Origin: Hexactinellida sp. DTS-2022
Lineage: Eukaryota; Porifera; Hexactinellida
DNA length: 64,000 nt
Direction of reading: 5' to 3'
Assembly: GCA_028753945.1 (NCBI GenBank)
Contig: JAPNXP010000006.1
Span: 62,001 to 126,000, forward strand
Shown in pieces: positions 1 to 9,539 of this stretch; position 1 is the first letter of the stretch, and each line of letters opens with the position of its first letter. Both the position numbers and the translations under genes were made by a program. Below the pieces are notes generated by a model. That model was not told the DNA's origin. It saw only the letters and a list, made by a program, of their open reading frames with translations, and did no database searches.

Positions 1-2599
1 GGCGCAAGCAATAAGGTATGTATAAAGCAGTTTGAATCCTAAGTATGTAACTCTGTTATACCGGGCTACTTATAACCTTCCTACGTAACCGGAACTAACT
101 TAGTTCCTATATCCCCTATCCCCAGACGCTGGACCTGGAGTTGCACTCTACGCGCAAGCAGGGGGCGGGTCTGATCCTGCGTGACAGCGACCACACCTCC
201 CAAGTGCAGGAGGACTGGAAACGGGTTAACACCCTGTCCCATTACGGGGCCATTAAGCAGGTGTTTAAACTGGTGCCGCGGACCCAGAAGATGCAGGGGG
301 GACAGGTGTTCGACTATATGGGGACCCTCCTGCCTGTGTCCGCTATGAGCCCCCATAGGGACAGGAGTCAGCAGGAGGAGGAGAGAGTCTGGCATCTGGT
401 TAGTTATATAGACTGTGTGATATTGTGATATACTGTGTTATACTAACGTGTTATAGTTAGTGTATTGTGTGTCTCGTTAGGGAACTGATAATTTATAGGA
501 ACTAAGTTATATACAGTAGAACTGGTTTGTGATATTGGGCTATCTCGTTATGGAACTGTTATAGGAACTGACTGATAGTAGATAAGTTATATACAGTAGA
601 ATCGTTTTTTTTCTAACACCGGTTTCTAACTAACTATTTATTCTAAATGTGTAAGAAATTCCAATAAAAGTTTTATTTTCTATCGGTTTATTCTAACTAT
701 CGAACTTTTCTTCTTTATTTCCATGCAAAGAATGGGTTAGAAAACAACTGTATAACTGTATCTCGTTTTGGAAGCTAGGTTATATACAGTAACTAATGGC
801 ATTTGGTTAATGATACCGTGATGTCTCGTTAGGGAACTGATTACTTATAGGAACTAAGTTAAACTACAGTCACTATTATAGGATCCCTGTTATTGGAACT
901 GGAACTAACTATCCTGTTCTATTTATAGGTTAAGCCGCAGGAGCAAACACAGACCAGTGCCAAGTCTAAGAAGCTAGCCACCGAGATATACCTGATGAGA
1001 CTCATCTCCACAAAGGTGACAACTGGTTATATGTCCCCTTAGTCTGACAGGGATAGACAATGATATATTATACAATCAACTCCGCTTAATAGAGTCACCT
1101 GTTAATAGGTTTCTCCGCTTAATCGGGTCAAAATTTCACAGGATTTATAGGACAGAATTACAGTTTGTCTTACAATATTTTCGGTTAATCGGTTTCTCCG
1201 CTTAATCGGGTCAGAACAACCTGCTCCCGAGGTGGCTCTATTAAGCGGAGTCGACTGTATGTTAATTCAAATCGATGATTTATATTTCTCGAAAAATCAA
1301 ATAAATCCTACATTTCAATCCCTGCTATAACAGCTCTGTTATAACAGCTGTTTCTGTTCTAGAATATTCTCCAGAAGTACCTTGACGACATGATCGCTGC
1401 CATATTTCCTGACATCGCACTGGAGCCACATAAACTGGCGCCTCCCATAAAGTTCCTGTTTGACCTCCTCGAGAAGCAAGCAGATAATTACGACATAGAC
1501 GATAAGCCTAACACGATCAGGCTATGGAAGAATAACAGGTGCCGTTAACCAATTAGATTATAGGGTGTAACCGTGTGTATTAACAGCTATAATAACAGGT
1601 AGCATTAACCAATTAGATTATAGGGTGTAACCGTATGTATTAACAGCTATAATAACAGGTGCCATTAACCAATTAGATTATAGGGTGTAACGTATGTATT
1701 AACCAATTAGATTATAAGGTTTCATCCAAGGACGCAAAATCGAGAGATGCTCCGAATAAACGAAATACAAATTGAGTATTTTTAGTGTGCTTATTCTAGT
1801 AAAAACTTTATTAGAGTCCTACTTAGTTTTCAAGCGCAAGACGCTCTTATGGGAGTATTACTTTGGAAATTATAATTTAGTTTAGGATTTAGGAACGACA
1901 AAATTTTAGAATTTTCTCCTATACCGTACGTAACATTAATTTGTGATTTAAGCGTATAGAAATTGTATCAGACCAGGATTAGGAGCGTATTTACAAATGC
2001 CTGTATATACACTGATATATACCTATATATGGTGTCTTTATGTGGCCTATATATACTGTAGCTATATACTGTCTGACTTAACCTTGTGTCTTTAGTGTCC
2101 CATTGAGGTTCTGGGCTACGTTAGTGCGGAACCCTGAATACCTATTCGATATTATAAAGTCAGAGACGGTAGAGTCAAACCTAACTGTTATAGCACAGGT
2201 AAGGCGTTCCTTATCCACACATGGTATCCAGGGGAGTTATATCCTGTTTGTTAATAGGTGTTTGTTGACAGCTGTTTGGTCAAGGACACACAAGTTATAG
2301 AGGTATGTTGTTGTTGTTGTTGTTGTTGTTGTTTGTTTGGTTGTTTGTTTGGTTGTTTGGTTGTTTGTTTACATGTTTGTTGTTTAGGACGCACACACAA
2401 CTTCGATACTCTACAACAAAGAAGTGCCTGTTTACAGAGAGAGGATTCTAAAGTGAGTTGTTGTTGTTGTTGTTAAAGTGGAGATCGCATAATAGCAAGT
2501 CGCATTTTCACGAATTATGATTATATTAGGCGAATTGCTAATACGCAAACTCCACTGTATTGTTGTTGTTATTGATATGTGTAGTTGTTAAGATTGTTT

Positions 2600-2632
<33 letters not shown>

Positions 2633-3182
2633 CGTCCTACATAGCTACTACGAGGCGGTATCGAACAGCCCGGCGGTTAGCGAAGAAATGCTGTTTGAGA
2701 ACTATCAGGTCCCCAGGGTAAGCATTCCTTAGCGTTGTCATAGCAACTGCAGTTATGTGTGGAATTTAGGGAGGCGACCATTTCTACAGAGAAAGTGCGC
2801 TGCAAGCTCTTTATAGCTATGCGCACAGCTGCAAGGACAAGGTTGTTGTTGTTGTTGTGTTGTTGTTTTTGTTGTTGTGTTGTTATTGTTGTTGTCTGTT
2901 TGTTTATTTAACAGATTTGTTTGTTTGTTTGTTTACCTATATACTTATTTATTTGTTTGTTTGTTTGATTTGCCAAATTTCTTGTGTGATTGTTTAGTTG
3001 TTTGTTGTTTACCTGTTTGTTTACTTGTTTACTTATTTATCTGTTTGTTTACTTGTTTACCTGTTTGTTTACTTGTTATCTGTTGTTAGCTCGTTGAAGA
3101 AATGCTTGACGATGGCCGGTTCGACACACAAGTCGCGAAGTTTGAAGAAATATGCGAACTCCTGTCTAGACATTCCAAATAA
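1..3182 (+). CDS. PLXN: Plexin, C-terminal cytoplasmic (RasGAP-like) part, 5'-truncated by window
   Basis: Semaphorin receptor tail; the plexin cytoplasmic domain acts as a GAP for Rap/R-Ras and binds Rho GTPases. Exons: 126-398, 929-1015, 1363-1538, 2096-2198, 2258-2302, 2388-2452, 2645-2717, 2770-2841, 3090-3182 (stop TAA 3180-3182), giving 328 residues; 1-15 followed by gtatgt is probably the end of the preceding exon. All junctions are GT-AG and phase-consistent. Diagnostic plexin blocks in order: EDWKRVNTLSHY, RVWHLV, ATEIYLMRLISTK, KLAPPIKFLFDLLEKQAD, VPLRFWATLVRNPEYLFD (with the GAP arginine segment RFW), FVDSC, LYNKEVPVY, and a final helix ending in RHSK. The GAP domain looks intact. 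Extracellular Sema/PSI/IPT domains and the membrane segment lie to the left of the window. Which plexin class cannot be told from this part. Confidence 0.93.
592..754. mobile_element. pogo-like MITE remnant (plexin intron)
   Basis: Begins TACAGTAGAATCG and ends with an imperfect inverted counterpart before AACTGTA. It shares the TA-CAGT...ACTG-TA ends of many other short elements in the window. Noncoding. Confidence 0.5.
1071..1259. mobile_element. pogo-like MITE, family with CTCCGCTTAATAGAG ends
   Basis: Left end CAACTCCGCTTAATAGAGTC, right end GGCTCTATTAAGCGGAGTCG followed by ACTGTA, so the ends are inverted repeats. The inner part repeats the motif TCTCCGCTTAATCGGGTC twice. The same family occurs at 13312, 36232 and 38138. 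It lies in a plexin intron. Confidence 0.75.
1531..1735 (+). repeat. 60-bp tandem repeat starting on a plexin 5' splice site
   Basis: Units start at 1531, 1591 and 1651, each beginning AATAACAGGT, with a shorter fourth piece. The first eight bases are the real end of the plexin exon 1363-1538, and GT 1539-1540 is its donor, so each copy carries a possible extra donor. Confidence 0.85.
1735..2010. mobile_element. Dispersed ~190-bp element (GACGCTC...AGGAGCGTATTTA family), diverged copy
   Basis: Contains CAAGACGCTCTTATGGGAG, TTCTCCTATACCG, TTTGTGATTTAAGCGTAT and CAGACCAGGATTAGGAGCG in the same order as copies at 36548-36730 and 41279-41453. It lies in a plexin intron. The copy is older and longer than the others. 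Confidence 0.6.
2475..2559. mobile_element. Short pogo-like MITE (AATAGCAAGTCGCATTTT family)
   Basis: Ends AGTGGAG and CTCCACTGTA are inverted. The inner motif AATAGCAAGTCGCATTTT is shared with elements at 8306 and 39994. It lies in a plexin intron. Confidence 0.6.
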
Positions 3183-3372
3183 TAATATCGTTGCTACGGA
3201 GAATGTTTCTATTTTTAGATATATTTGCTTGAATTGTTTGTTTGTATATTTTGAGTGGATTTTTTATTTTTTTACATTTTATATTTTTGAGAGTTTTGAA
3301 TTTATAATATTCCTATTGCTTTATTCAAACATTCCAATTTTACTGATCGGTTGCTAGGTTACTCACTTAGCT

Positions 3373-4623
3373 ATGTATGCTTTTGACGTTGACAACAGTT
3401 CGGATTCAGAGGAATTCGATTTCGGACAAACTAATTCTGTTGTTTTCGCACAAACCACAAAACCCGAACAGGAACTCACAAACAACTGCGCTAACCAAAA
3501 CAACAACAACACAGCCAATCAGAATGCAGGGTCCAACGGATATTCGCAGCGCGGGTATTCTATAAATAGATTTAACTCTCGTTATAACGAAGTGCTTGGG
3601 ACCTGTAAATTCCCTTCGTTATAAACGGATAATAATTATTGCATTTAGTGCTCTGGAAGGAAAATATCCATTTCGTTATAAGCAGTTACAATCAGGTCTG
3701 CTTATTGTTAACAGTTTTCCGTCTGCTTAATATGAACAAGCCCTATGGTCCCAAATTAACAACTTACTTAGGGTTTGTATAAGTTGAGTTTCCTTATTAT
3801 GAAGTCTCTATTGTGAACACAATTTTTGGTCCCTTGAATGTTCATATAAGAACCTGACTATATTTCGTTATATCCGACTTGGTTATAAGTTATAACGGGT
3901 TCTTTTTGAATGAATTGCACTTTTTAATTTTTCTTCATTGAATCTTGTAATTTCCAGAGGTGCAATTTCAGGAGTATATTCCATTGGTATACTCTATATG
4001 CTTACTGCCTATATTTTAGGCGGGGTCAGCGGGCGGGCCGGTTTCGCGGGAGAGGCAGAGGAGTCATGGCACAGGTCGATAGACCGAGACACGACCCAGC
4101 AACGCTAGAGGTGTTCAGGAATGCGGTCTGTAGAGGAGATGTGGGGGAGGTTAGAGATCTGTTGGGAAACGGTAAATTGTCTGTTCTCTTTTTTATAGCT
4201 GTTTAAGAATCTGTTTTATAGCTGTTTACTATCTGTTTTATAGCTGTTTAACTACCTGTTAACTGTATGTTTTATAGCCATTTAAGTATTTGTTTTATGC
4301 ACGTTTAACTGTCTGTTAACTATCTATTTACTACTTGTTTACTACCTGTTTACTACTTGTTTACTACTTGTTTACTACCTGTTTACTATCTGTTTACTAC
4401 CTGTTTACTACCTTGTTTACTACCTGTTTACTACCTTGTTTACTACTTGTTTACTACCTGTTTACTACTTGTTTACTACTTGTTTACTGTTAACAGGAGT
4501 GGATGCAAACGCGCGTCTTAAGTCCAGTTGGACAGCTCTGATGTTCGCAGCTGATTCCGGCAGAGCTGAAGTGGTACAAATACTCCTCAGCCATTCTGCC
4601 AACCCCAACTCACAATGCGGTAC

Positions 4624-4657
<34 letters not shown>

Positions 4658-6381
4658 GAGCTTCCTTATAAGTAGACGGTTTATTTATAGACGGTCTATA
4701 AAAGCCCATACAAAATTAGAACTGGGCCACTATACTATAGTATAGTCGGCACAGTAATAAGCAAAACATTTGTAGACTGTCTATAAATTCTGTAGACCAA
4801 AAGCCCTGCCGTATATGGGTAATAGTGTTTAATTTATTGACGGTCTTCATATAAGTTATTTCATAATGATTGTTGTTATTATTATTGTTGTTGTTGTTGT
4901 TTAGATATGTTTACTGCTCTGATGGTTTGCTGTGCTTCCAGACAGAGAGAAGAGACTACATTCCAGATAGCAGAGCTGTTGCTAGGGTCGAATGCCAACG
5001 TGAATGCCCAGGACAGATTTAAGATGACACCTTTTCTGTACGCCGCCAAACTGTGCCACTTGTCACTTCTGCCGCTGCTGGCGAGAAGCGGCGCCAGCGT
5101 TAACAAACAGGAGATGAGAGGATGGTCGGTAGGTCGAACGGTTATACAGATGGTTGTACAGATAAACAGATGAACAGATATACAGACTGTTGAACATTCT
5201 AACAAACAAATAGACGATTAAACAGTTAAATAGTTAAACAGTTGATTAGTTAGACAGTTGAATAGTTAAATAGTTAAACAGTTGATTAGTTAGACAGTTG
5301 AATAGTAAACAGTTGAATAGTTAAACGGTTAAACAGTTAAACTTTGAATAGTTAAACGGTTAAACAGTTGAATATTTATACAGTTATGCGTTTGAACAGT
5401 TATACGGTTAACATTGAACAGTTAAACAGCTAATCAGTTATATGGTTGAACAGTTGAATAGTTAAATAGTTACACGGCTAAACAGCTATACGTTAAACAA
5501 GGATTGCTAGGCTCTGTGTTTCGCTGCGCACTGCGGAGACGGAGAGCTGACGCGGGTTCTGCTGGAATGTGGCAGCGATGTGTCCCTCGAGACAAAGGAG
5601 GGAGAGGTGGCAGCCGACCTGGCAGACACCGGGGGGCACTATGGGGTAGGTGTTAAGTGGCACTTAAGGGGCAGGTGTTAAGTGGCACTTAAGGGGCAGG
5701 TGTTAAGTGGCACTTAAGGGGCAGGTGTTAAGTGGCACTTAAGGGGTAGGTGTTAAGTGGCACTATGGGGCAGGTGTTAAGTGGCACTTAAGGGGCAGGT
5801 GTTAAGTGGCACTTAAGGGGCAGGTGTTAAGTGGAACTTAAGGGGCAGGTGTTAAGTGGCACTTAAGGGGCAGGTGTTAAGTGGCACTTAAGGGGCAGGT
5901 GTTAAGTGGCACTTAAGGGGCAGGTGTTAAGTGGCACTTAAGGGGTTTGATAATAAGGAAGTTAAAAATAAAGGAAATGCGTCGGCACAGCTGTAATTTT
6001 AGATTTTTTTAAACTTTTTTGAGTTAACTATAAAATAGTGAATAGCTGAATGGATAGTTTGTTGTGTGTAAGTAAGTTTAACCGGTTTGATTCCTAGAAA
6101 GTTTAAAATAAAGGAAATGCGTCGGACCAGCTGTAATTTTAGATTTTTTCACATTTGCTAATTCCGCAGGTGGCTGGAATGCTACGCTCCCACTCGAGTC
6201 AGAAAGAGGCGCCGGAACCGGAACCGGAACCAAGCGAGGTCTGTGAGTCAGCTGTTCCCATCAGACCCCAGTTAGTTCCATATTGAGTTATCTTATGTCA
6301 GATCAGCTGTTAATAGTTCTATTTATAGAATAGCCCGCTCTGAGGATACCGAGCTCTCTACTCGCACTGCTAACAAGTGAG

Positions 6382-6415
<34 letters not shown>

Positions 6416-9400
6416 CGTCATGTCGAAAGTTCCCTAATTGTTAACTCAGGTCAGTCTTTAACAAAAATTGACTCAGGTCAGGTCAGGTCACAAGGCTGTT
6501 GTTGTTTGACAAGCCTGTTGGTGTTGTTGTTGTTTACTACTACTGTATTGTAGCTATGTGAGGTACGGAGATATGGAACTGTTCTTGATGGGAGCGGGGC
6601 TTCCCGATCTAATTCCTATTTTCCAGGTAACACACTTGTTATAAGCTAACTCATTAAGATTTGATAATGCAATACAGTCAGGTTCTTATATGAACATTCA
6701 AGGGACAAAAATTGTGTTCATAATAGAGAGACTTTATAATAGGCGAACTCAACTTAATACAAACCCTATGTAAGTTGTTAAATTGGGACCATAGGGCTTG
6801 TTCATAATAAGAAGTTGAATGTTAAGCAAACGAATATTGTTCACAATAAGCAGACCTGACTGTATAAACAATTCTTGAATTATTATTTCTTACGAATACT
6901 CAATTATTGATGGTTCAAACTTCCAGACTATAAATTATTACATATATTCATTATTCGAGAATTAGTCAACTTAGTTAGGTACTTGCTTACATGTTTATTT
7001 GTTTACTTCTTTATTTATTTATTTGTTTACTTGTTGTTGTTGTTGTTGTGTAGTCCCGTTCGCTGGAGTTCTCTGACCTGATCAGCTCGCGTGGAGAGGA
7101 CCTGGAGGGGCTCGGGGTTACGGATTTGGGCGCCAGGAGCAAGCTCCAGGCGGCCATTAAGGAGGTGCACTCCCAGGAATGGGACTGTCCCCCTGTCCCC
7201 TCGCACTATAACAAGAATATCACGTAAGCACATTCCTATGTACCTAGTCAGTATAACCTCGTTAATACGAACACCAACGGACGGTTAAAAATTTGTTCGC
7301 TTTATCCGGAGTTCGTATTAACCGGAGTAATACCCATTGAATAGCCATTGTAGGTACCTGATTTTGTGGAACTGTTTGTTCGTCTTATCCGGAAATTCGT
7401 ATTAACCGTGTTCGTACTAACGAGGTTCTACTGTAGTTGGTTACCTGCTTGCATATCTATTTTGCTACCTATTGTTTATTTGTTTATCAGTGTGTTTACT
7501 AGAATTCCAGTTTGTTTACCTATTTGTTTTCTTGTTTACTTGTTTACCAATGTGTTTACCTATTTGTTTACTTGTTTACCTATTTGTGTCCAGGTCGCTG
7601 GAGCTGGCTGGCATTCTCCGTAACTTCTCGCGTCACTGTGGTTACATAAAGGGACAATTGGTATTCATAGAGAGACAGCTGGAGAATGCCCCCGACACAA
7701 TTGAGCCACACAAGGTAACCAATCACAGAGTAGTACAGTTGTTGTTGTTGTTGTTGTTTACGAACTACCTGTTTAACACTTTGTATTTTTACAGTGCATT
7801 TTCGATCTATGAAAAGTTCCTATAATTATTCATTTAACAAACTTGCCTAATTAGAAGGCAATCCATTATTTGCTAATCCAATACATTCTACAGTAGAACC
7901 TCGTTATTAGGAACTCGGTTAATGCGAACACAATTTATGTTCCCTTCAAAGCCTTTTCAATGCAAATGATATTTGTTAATAAGAATTCCGATAAGGATTA
8001 ACTAGGTTTTACTGTAGTTTGTTTTTATATAATCAGTCCCTTATATGGCAGTTATATAGAAGTTCCACTATAGTTACCCTGTGTGCGCTTAGGAATGCGA
8101 GGAGACTCGCCTGGTGTGTGAGGGCGTCACAACAGCTGTGGAGTCTTCAAATCAGCTGATCCGAACTCTGCAGGCCGTACAGCGACACGTCACACAGGTG
8201 ATAACTAATCCGTATAAACCATTATGGTATCATACGGCACCATTATACCATACATATAACAGAGTTGCCATACATATAACAGAGTTTACTATACATAATA
8301 ATACATACAGTGGTGTTCGCCTAATAGCAAGTCGCATTTTGCACGAAATTTGCTTGCTAATAGGCGAACTTGCTATTAGGGGAACAAAAATAACATTAAA
8401 TGCTCGCTTGGGGACAGAAAATAACTTGCTAATAGAGCAATATTGCTATTAGAGCAATTGCTATTAGGCGAACACTACTGTACTGGTATAACCAGGGTAT
8501 TATAATGGCACCATTATACCATACATATACAGAGTTTGCCATACATAGAAATACATACTGGTATAACCAGGGTATTATACAAGCACCATTATACCATACA
8601 TATACAGAGTTTGCCATACATAGAAATACATACTGGTATAACCAGGGTATTATACAGGCACCATTATACCATACATATACAGAGTTTGCCATACATAGAA
8701 ATACATACTGGTATAACCAGGGTATTATACAGGCACCATTATACCATACATATACAGAGTTTGCCATACATATAACAGAGTTTACCATACATAGAAATAC
8801 ATACTGGTATAGCCAGGGTATTATATTGGCAACATTATATCATACACATACATATAACAGAGTATACCATACATATAACCAGTGTTTTTTTAAGGATTTG
8901 CTCAGAGGGCCCTGCCAACAATTAGAGGCCCTCACTCTACATTTCATGATATTGGGTACTTAGCACGTTAAAATTAGAGGCCCATTGAGAAAATTAGAGG
9001 TCCATTTTGGGCCTCCAATTTGCCTTAAAAAAAACACTGCATATATAGAGTTTACCATACATAGAAATACAGTTAAATTCCCGTTATAACGAAGTGTTCG
9101 GGACCGTAGTTAATTTCGTTATAAGCGGAGTAAAATCTAGCTTAGAGGCTATATGGGAAATAAATGACTTCGTTATATCCGACTTGGTTATAACGGTAGT
9201 TTGTTCTACTGACACTATTTATAGACTTGTTCTATTTATAGCTTTGTTCTATTTATAGCTTTGTTCTATTTATAGCGCACCGGATTTGCTGTTGAGAAGC
9301 CGGTATCTCGAAGGACATACCTGGGCACATTCCTAAGAGCCGGATTGGTAGCTATGGCTGGCTTACTCGTTGGAGGCTCAATTGTGTTTATAGTTTCAAA

Positions 9401-9416
9401 AGGAACCAATAAATAA
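3373..9416 (+). CDS. ASZ1: ASZ1/GASZ: ankyrin, SAM and C-terminal membrane-anchor protein
   Basis: GASZ is a germline protein of the mitochondrial surface/nuage that supports the piRNA pathway. Twelve exons: 3373-3554, 4020-4171, 4497-4619, 4905-5128, 5511-5645, 6170-6270, 6329-6376, 6554-6626, 7054-7223, 7594-7714, 8093-8197, 9276-9416; 524 residues (human about 475). Order of parts: acidic/Asn-rich start (SSDSEEFDF), an Arg-Gly stretch across the exon 1-2 junction, ankyrin repeats (about 90-255, e.g. WTALMFAADSGRAEVVQILL, MTPFLYAAKLCHLSLLPLLA), a SAM-like domain (about 322-400; YVRYGDMELFLMGAGLPDL matches GASZ closely), a helical region, and one membrane segment next to the C-terminus. The ATG at 3373 is the only upstream start in frame. 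AATAAA at 9408-9413 overlaps the last codons. The plexin stop is 190 bp upstream. Confidence 0.93.
3557..3905. mobile_element. Two overlapping pogo-like remnants in ASZ1 intron 1
   Basis: 3571-3690 has CTCGTTATAACGAAGTGC and TTCGTTATAA copies (family also at 9068 and 35965). Within it, 3687-3862 carries the family with CAGGTCTGCTTATT and AAGAACCTGACTATA ends (also at 6673, 20404, 24295, 27669). Probably a nested insertion. Confidence 0.55.
4690..4765. repeat. Solo copy of palindromic CTATACTATAGTATAG repeat
   Basis: Contains GAACTGGGCCACTATACTAT followed by the mirror half and CGGCACAGTAATAA. The same unit is tandem at 34685-35145 and solo at 25713-25755. It lies in ASZ1 intron 3. Confidence 0.8.
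5210..5500 (+). repeat. Degenerate ~10-bp AGTTAAACAGTTGAAT repeat in ASZ1 intron 4
   Basis: Repeated AGTTAAACAG / AGTTGAATAG words fill nearly the whole intron. Intron 2 (4200-4490) is similarly built of CTGTTTACTAC words. No coding signal. Confidence 0.75.
5641..5945 (+). repeat. 25-bp minisatellite starting on ASZ1 exon 5 donor
   Basis: About 12 units of GGGCAGGTGTTAAGTGGCAC plus TTAAG. The first unit overlaps the exon end and donor (GGG at 5643-5645, then GTAGGT). The unit at about 5757 again has CACTATGGGG, like the exon end, which points to an exon-boundary origin. Confidence 0.9.
6673..6864. mobile_element. pogo-like MITE (CAGTCAGGTTCTTAT family)
   Basis: TACAGTCAGGTTCTTATATG at the left and CAGACCTGACTGTA at the right are inverted ends flanked by TA. 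It lies in ASZ1 intron 8. The inner motif AAACCCTATGTAAGTTG is shared with 20404, 24295 and 27669. Confidence 0.8.
7249..7435. mobile_element. pogo-like MITE (CAGTAGAACCTCGTTAATACGAAC family)
   Basis: Left CAGTATAACCTCGTTAATAC, right CGTACTAACGAGGTTCTACT then GTA. Both halves also show the second motif CCGGAGTTCGTATTAACC. It lies in ASZ1 intron 9; relatives are at 7890, 10115, 10528, 23603, 24815 and 40175. Confidence 0.85.
7890..8016. mobile_element. pogo-like MITE (CAGTAGAACCTCGTTA family)
   Basis: TACAGTAGAACCTCGTTATT at the left and AACTAGGTTTTACTGTA at the right, with TA flanks. It lies in ASZ1 intron 10. Confidence 0.75.
8306..8482. mobile_element. pogo-like MITE (GTGTTCGCCTAATAGCAAG family)
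   Basis: TACAGTGGTGTTCGCCTAAT at the left and ATTAGGCGAACACTACTGTA at the right. It lies in ASZ1 intron 11 inside the surrounding 75-bp repeat. A near full-length relative is at 39994-40156. Confidence 0.85.
8490..8880 (+). repeat. 75-bp tandem repeat in ASZ1 intron 11
   Basis: Unit contains ACTGGTATAACCAGGGTATT, GCACCATTATACCATACATA and CAGAGTTTGCCATACATAGA; four close copies plus degenerate ends, with related sequence at 8209-8300. Because 75 is divisible by three, it produces spurious open frames on both strands. Confidence 0.9.
8880..9039. mobile_element. hAT-like MITE, 160 bp
   Basis: Ends CAGTGTTTTTTTAAGG and CCTTAAAAAAAACACTG are inverted. Inside are repeated AATTAGAGGCCC words. Flanks CATATAAC and CATATATA resemble an 8-bp target duplication but do not match fully. 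Confidence 0.65.
9068..9200. mobile_element. pogo-like MITE (CCGTTATAACGAAGTG family)
   Basis: TACAGTTAAATTCCCGTTAT at the left, GACTTGGTTATAACGGTAGT at the right. Last intron of ASZ1. Related to 35965-36150. Confidence 0.65.
9228..9275 (+). repeat. Tandem copies of a whole 3' splice site
   Basis: TTGTTCTATTTATAG occurs as successive copies about 19 bp apart immediately before ASZ1 exon 12, the last one being the acceptor in frame (AG 9274-9275). A partial copy lies just upstream. Confidence 0.9.
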
Positions 9417-9539
9417 TAATTTGAACTAATGCACTTATAATTCAATCATTCACAATTCTATCATACCCTTATAGATTATAGCTGTTTATTCATATTTTGA
9501 CACCTCTCTGTTAGCTACACAACAACAGCATTAGATACA

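Noticed and set aside
8429..8963. Repetitive open frames of 79-152 codons on both strands
   Set aside because: Produced by a 75-bp tandem repeat in ASZ1 intron 11.
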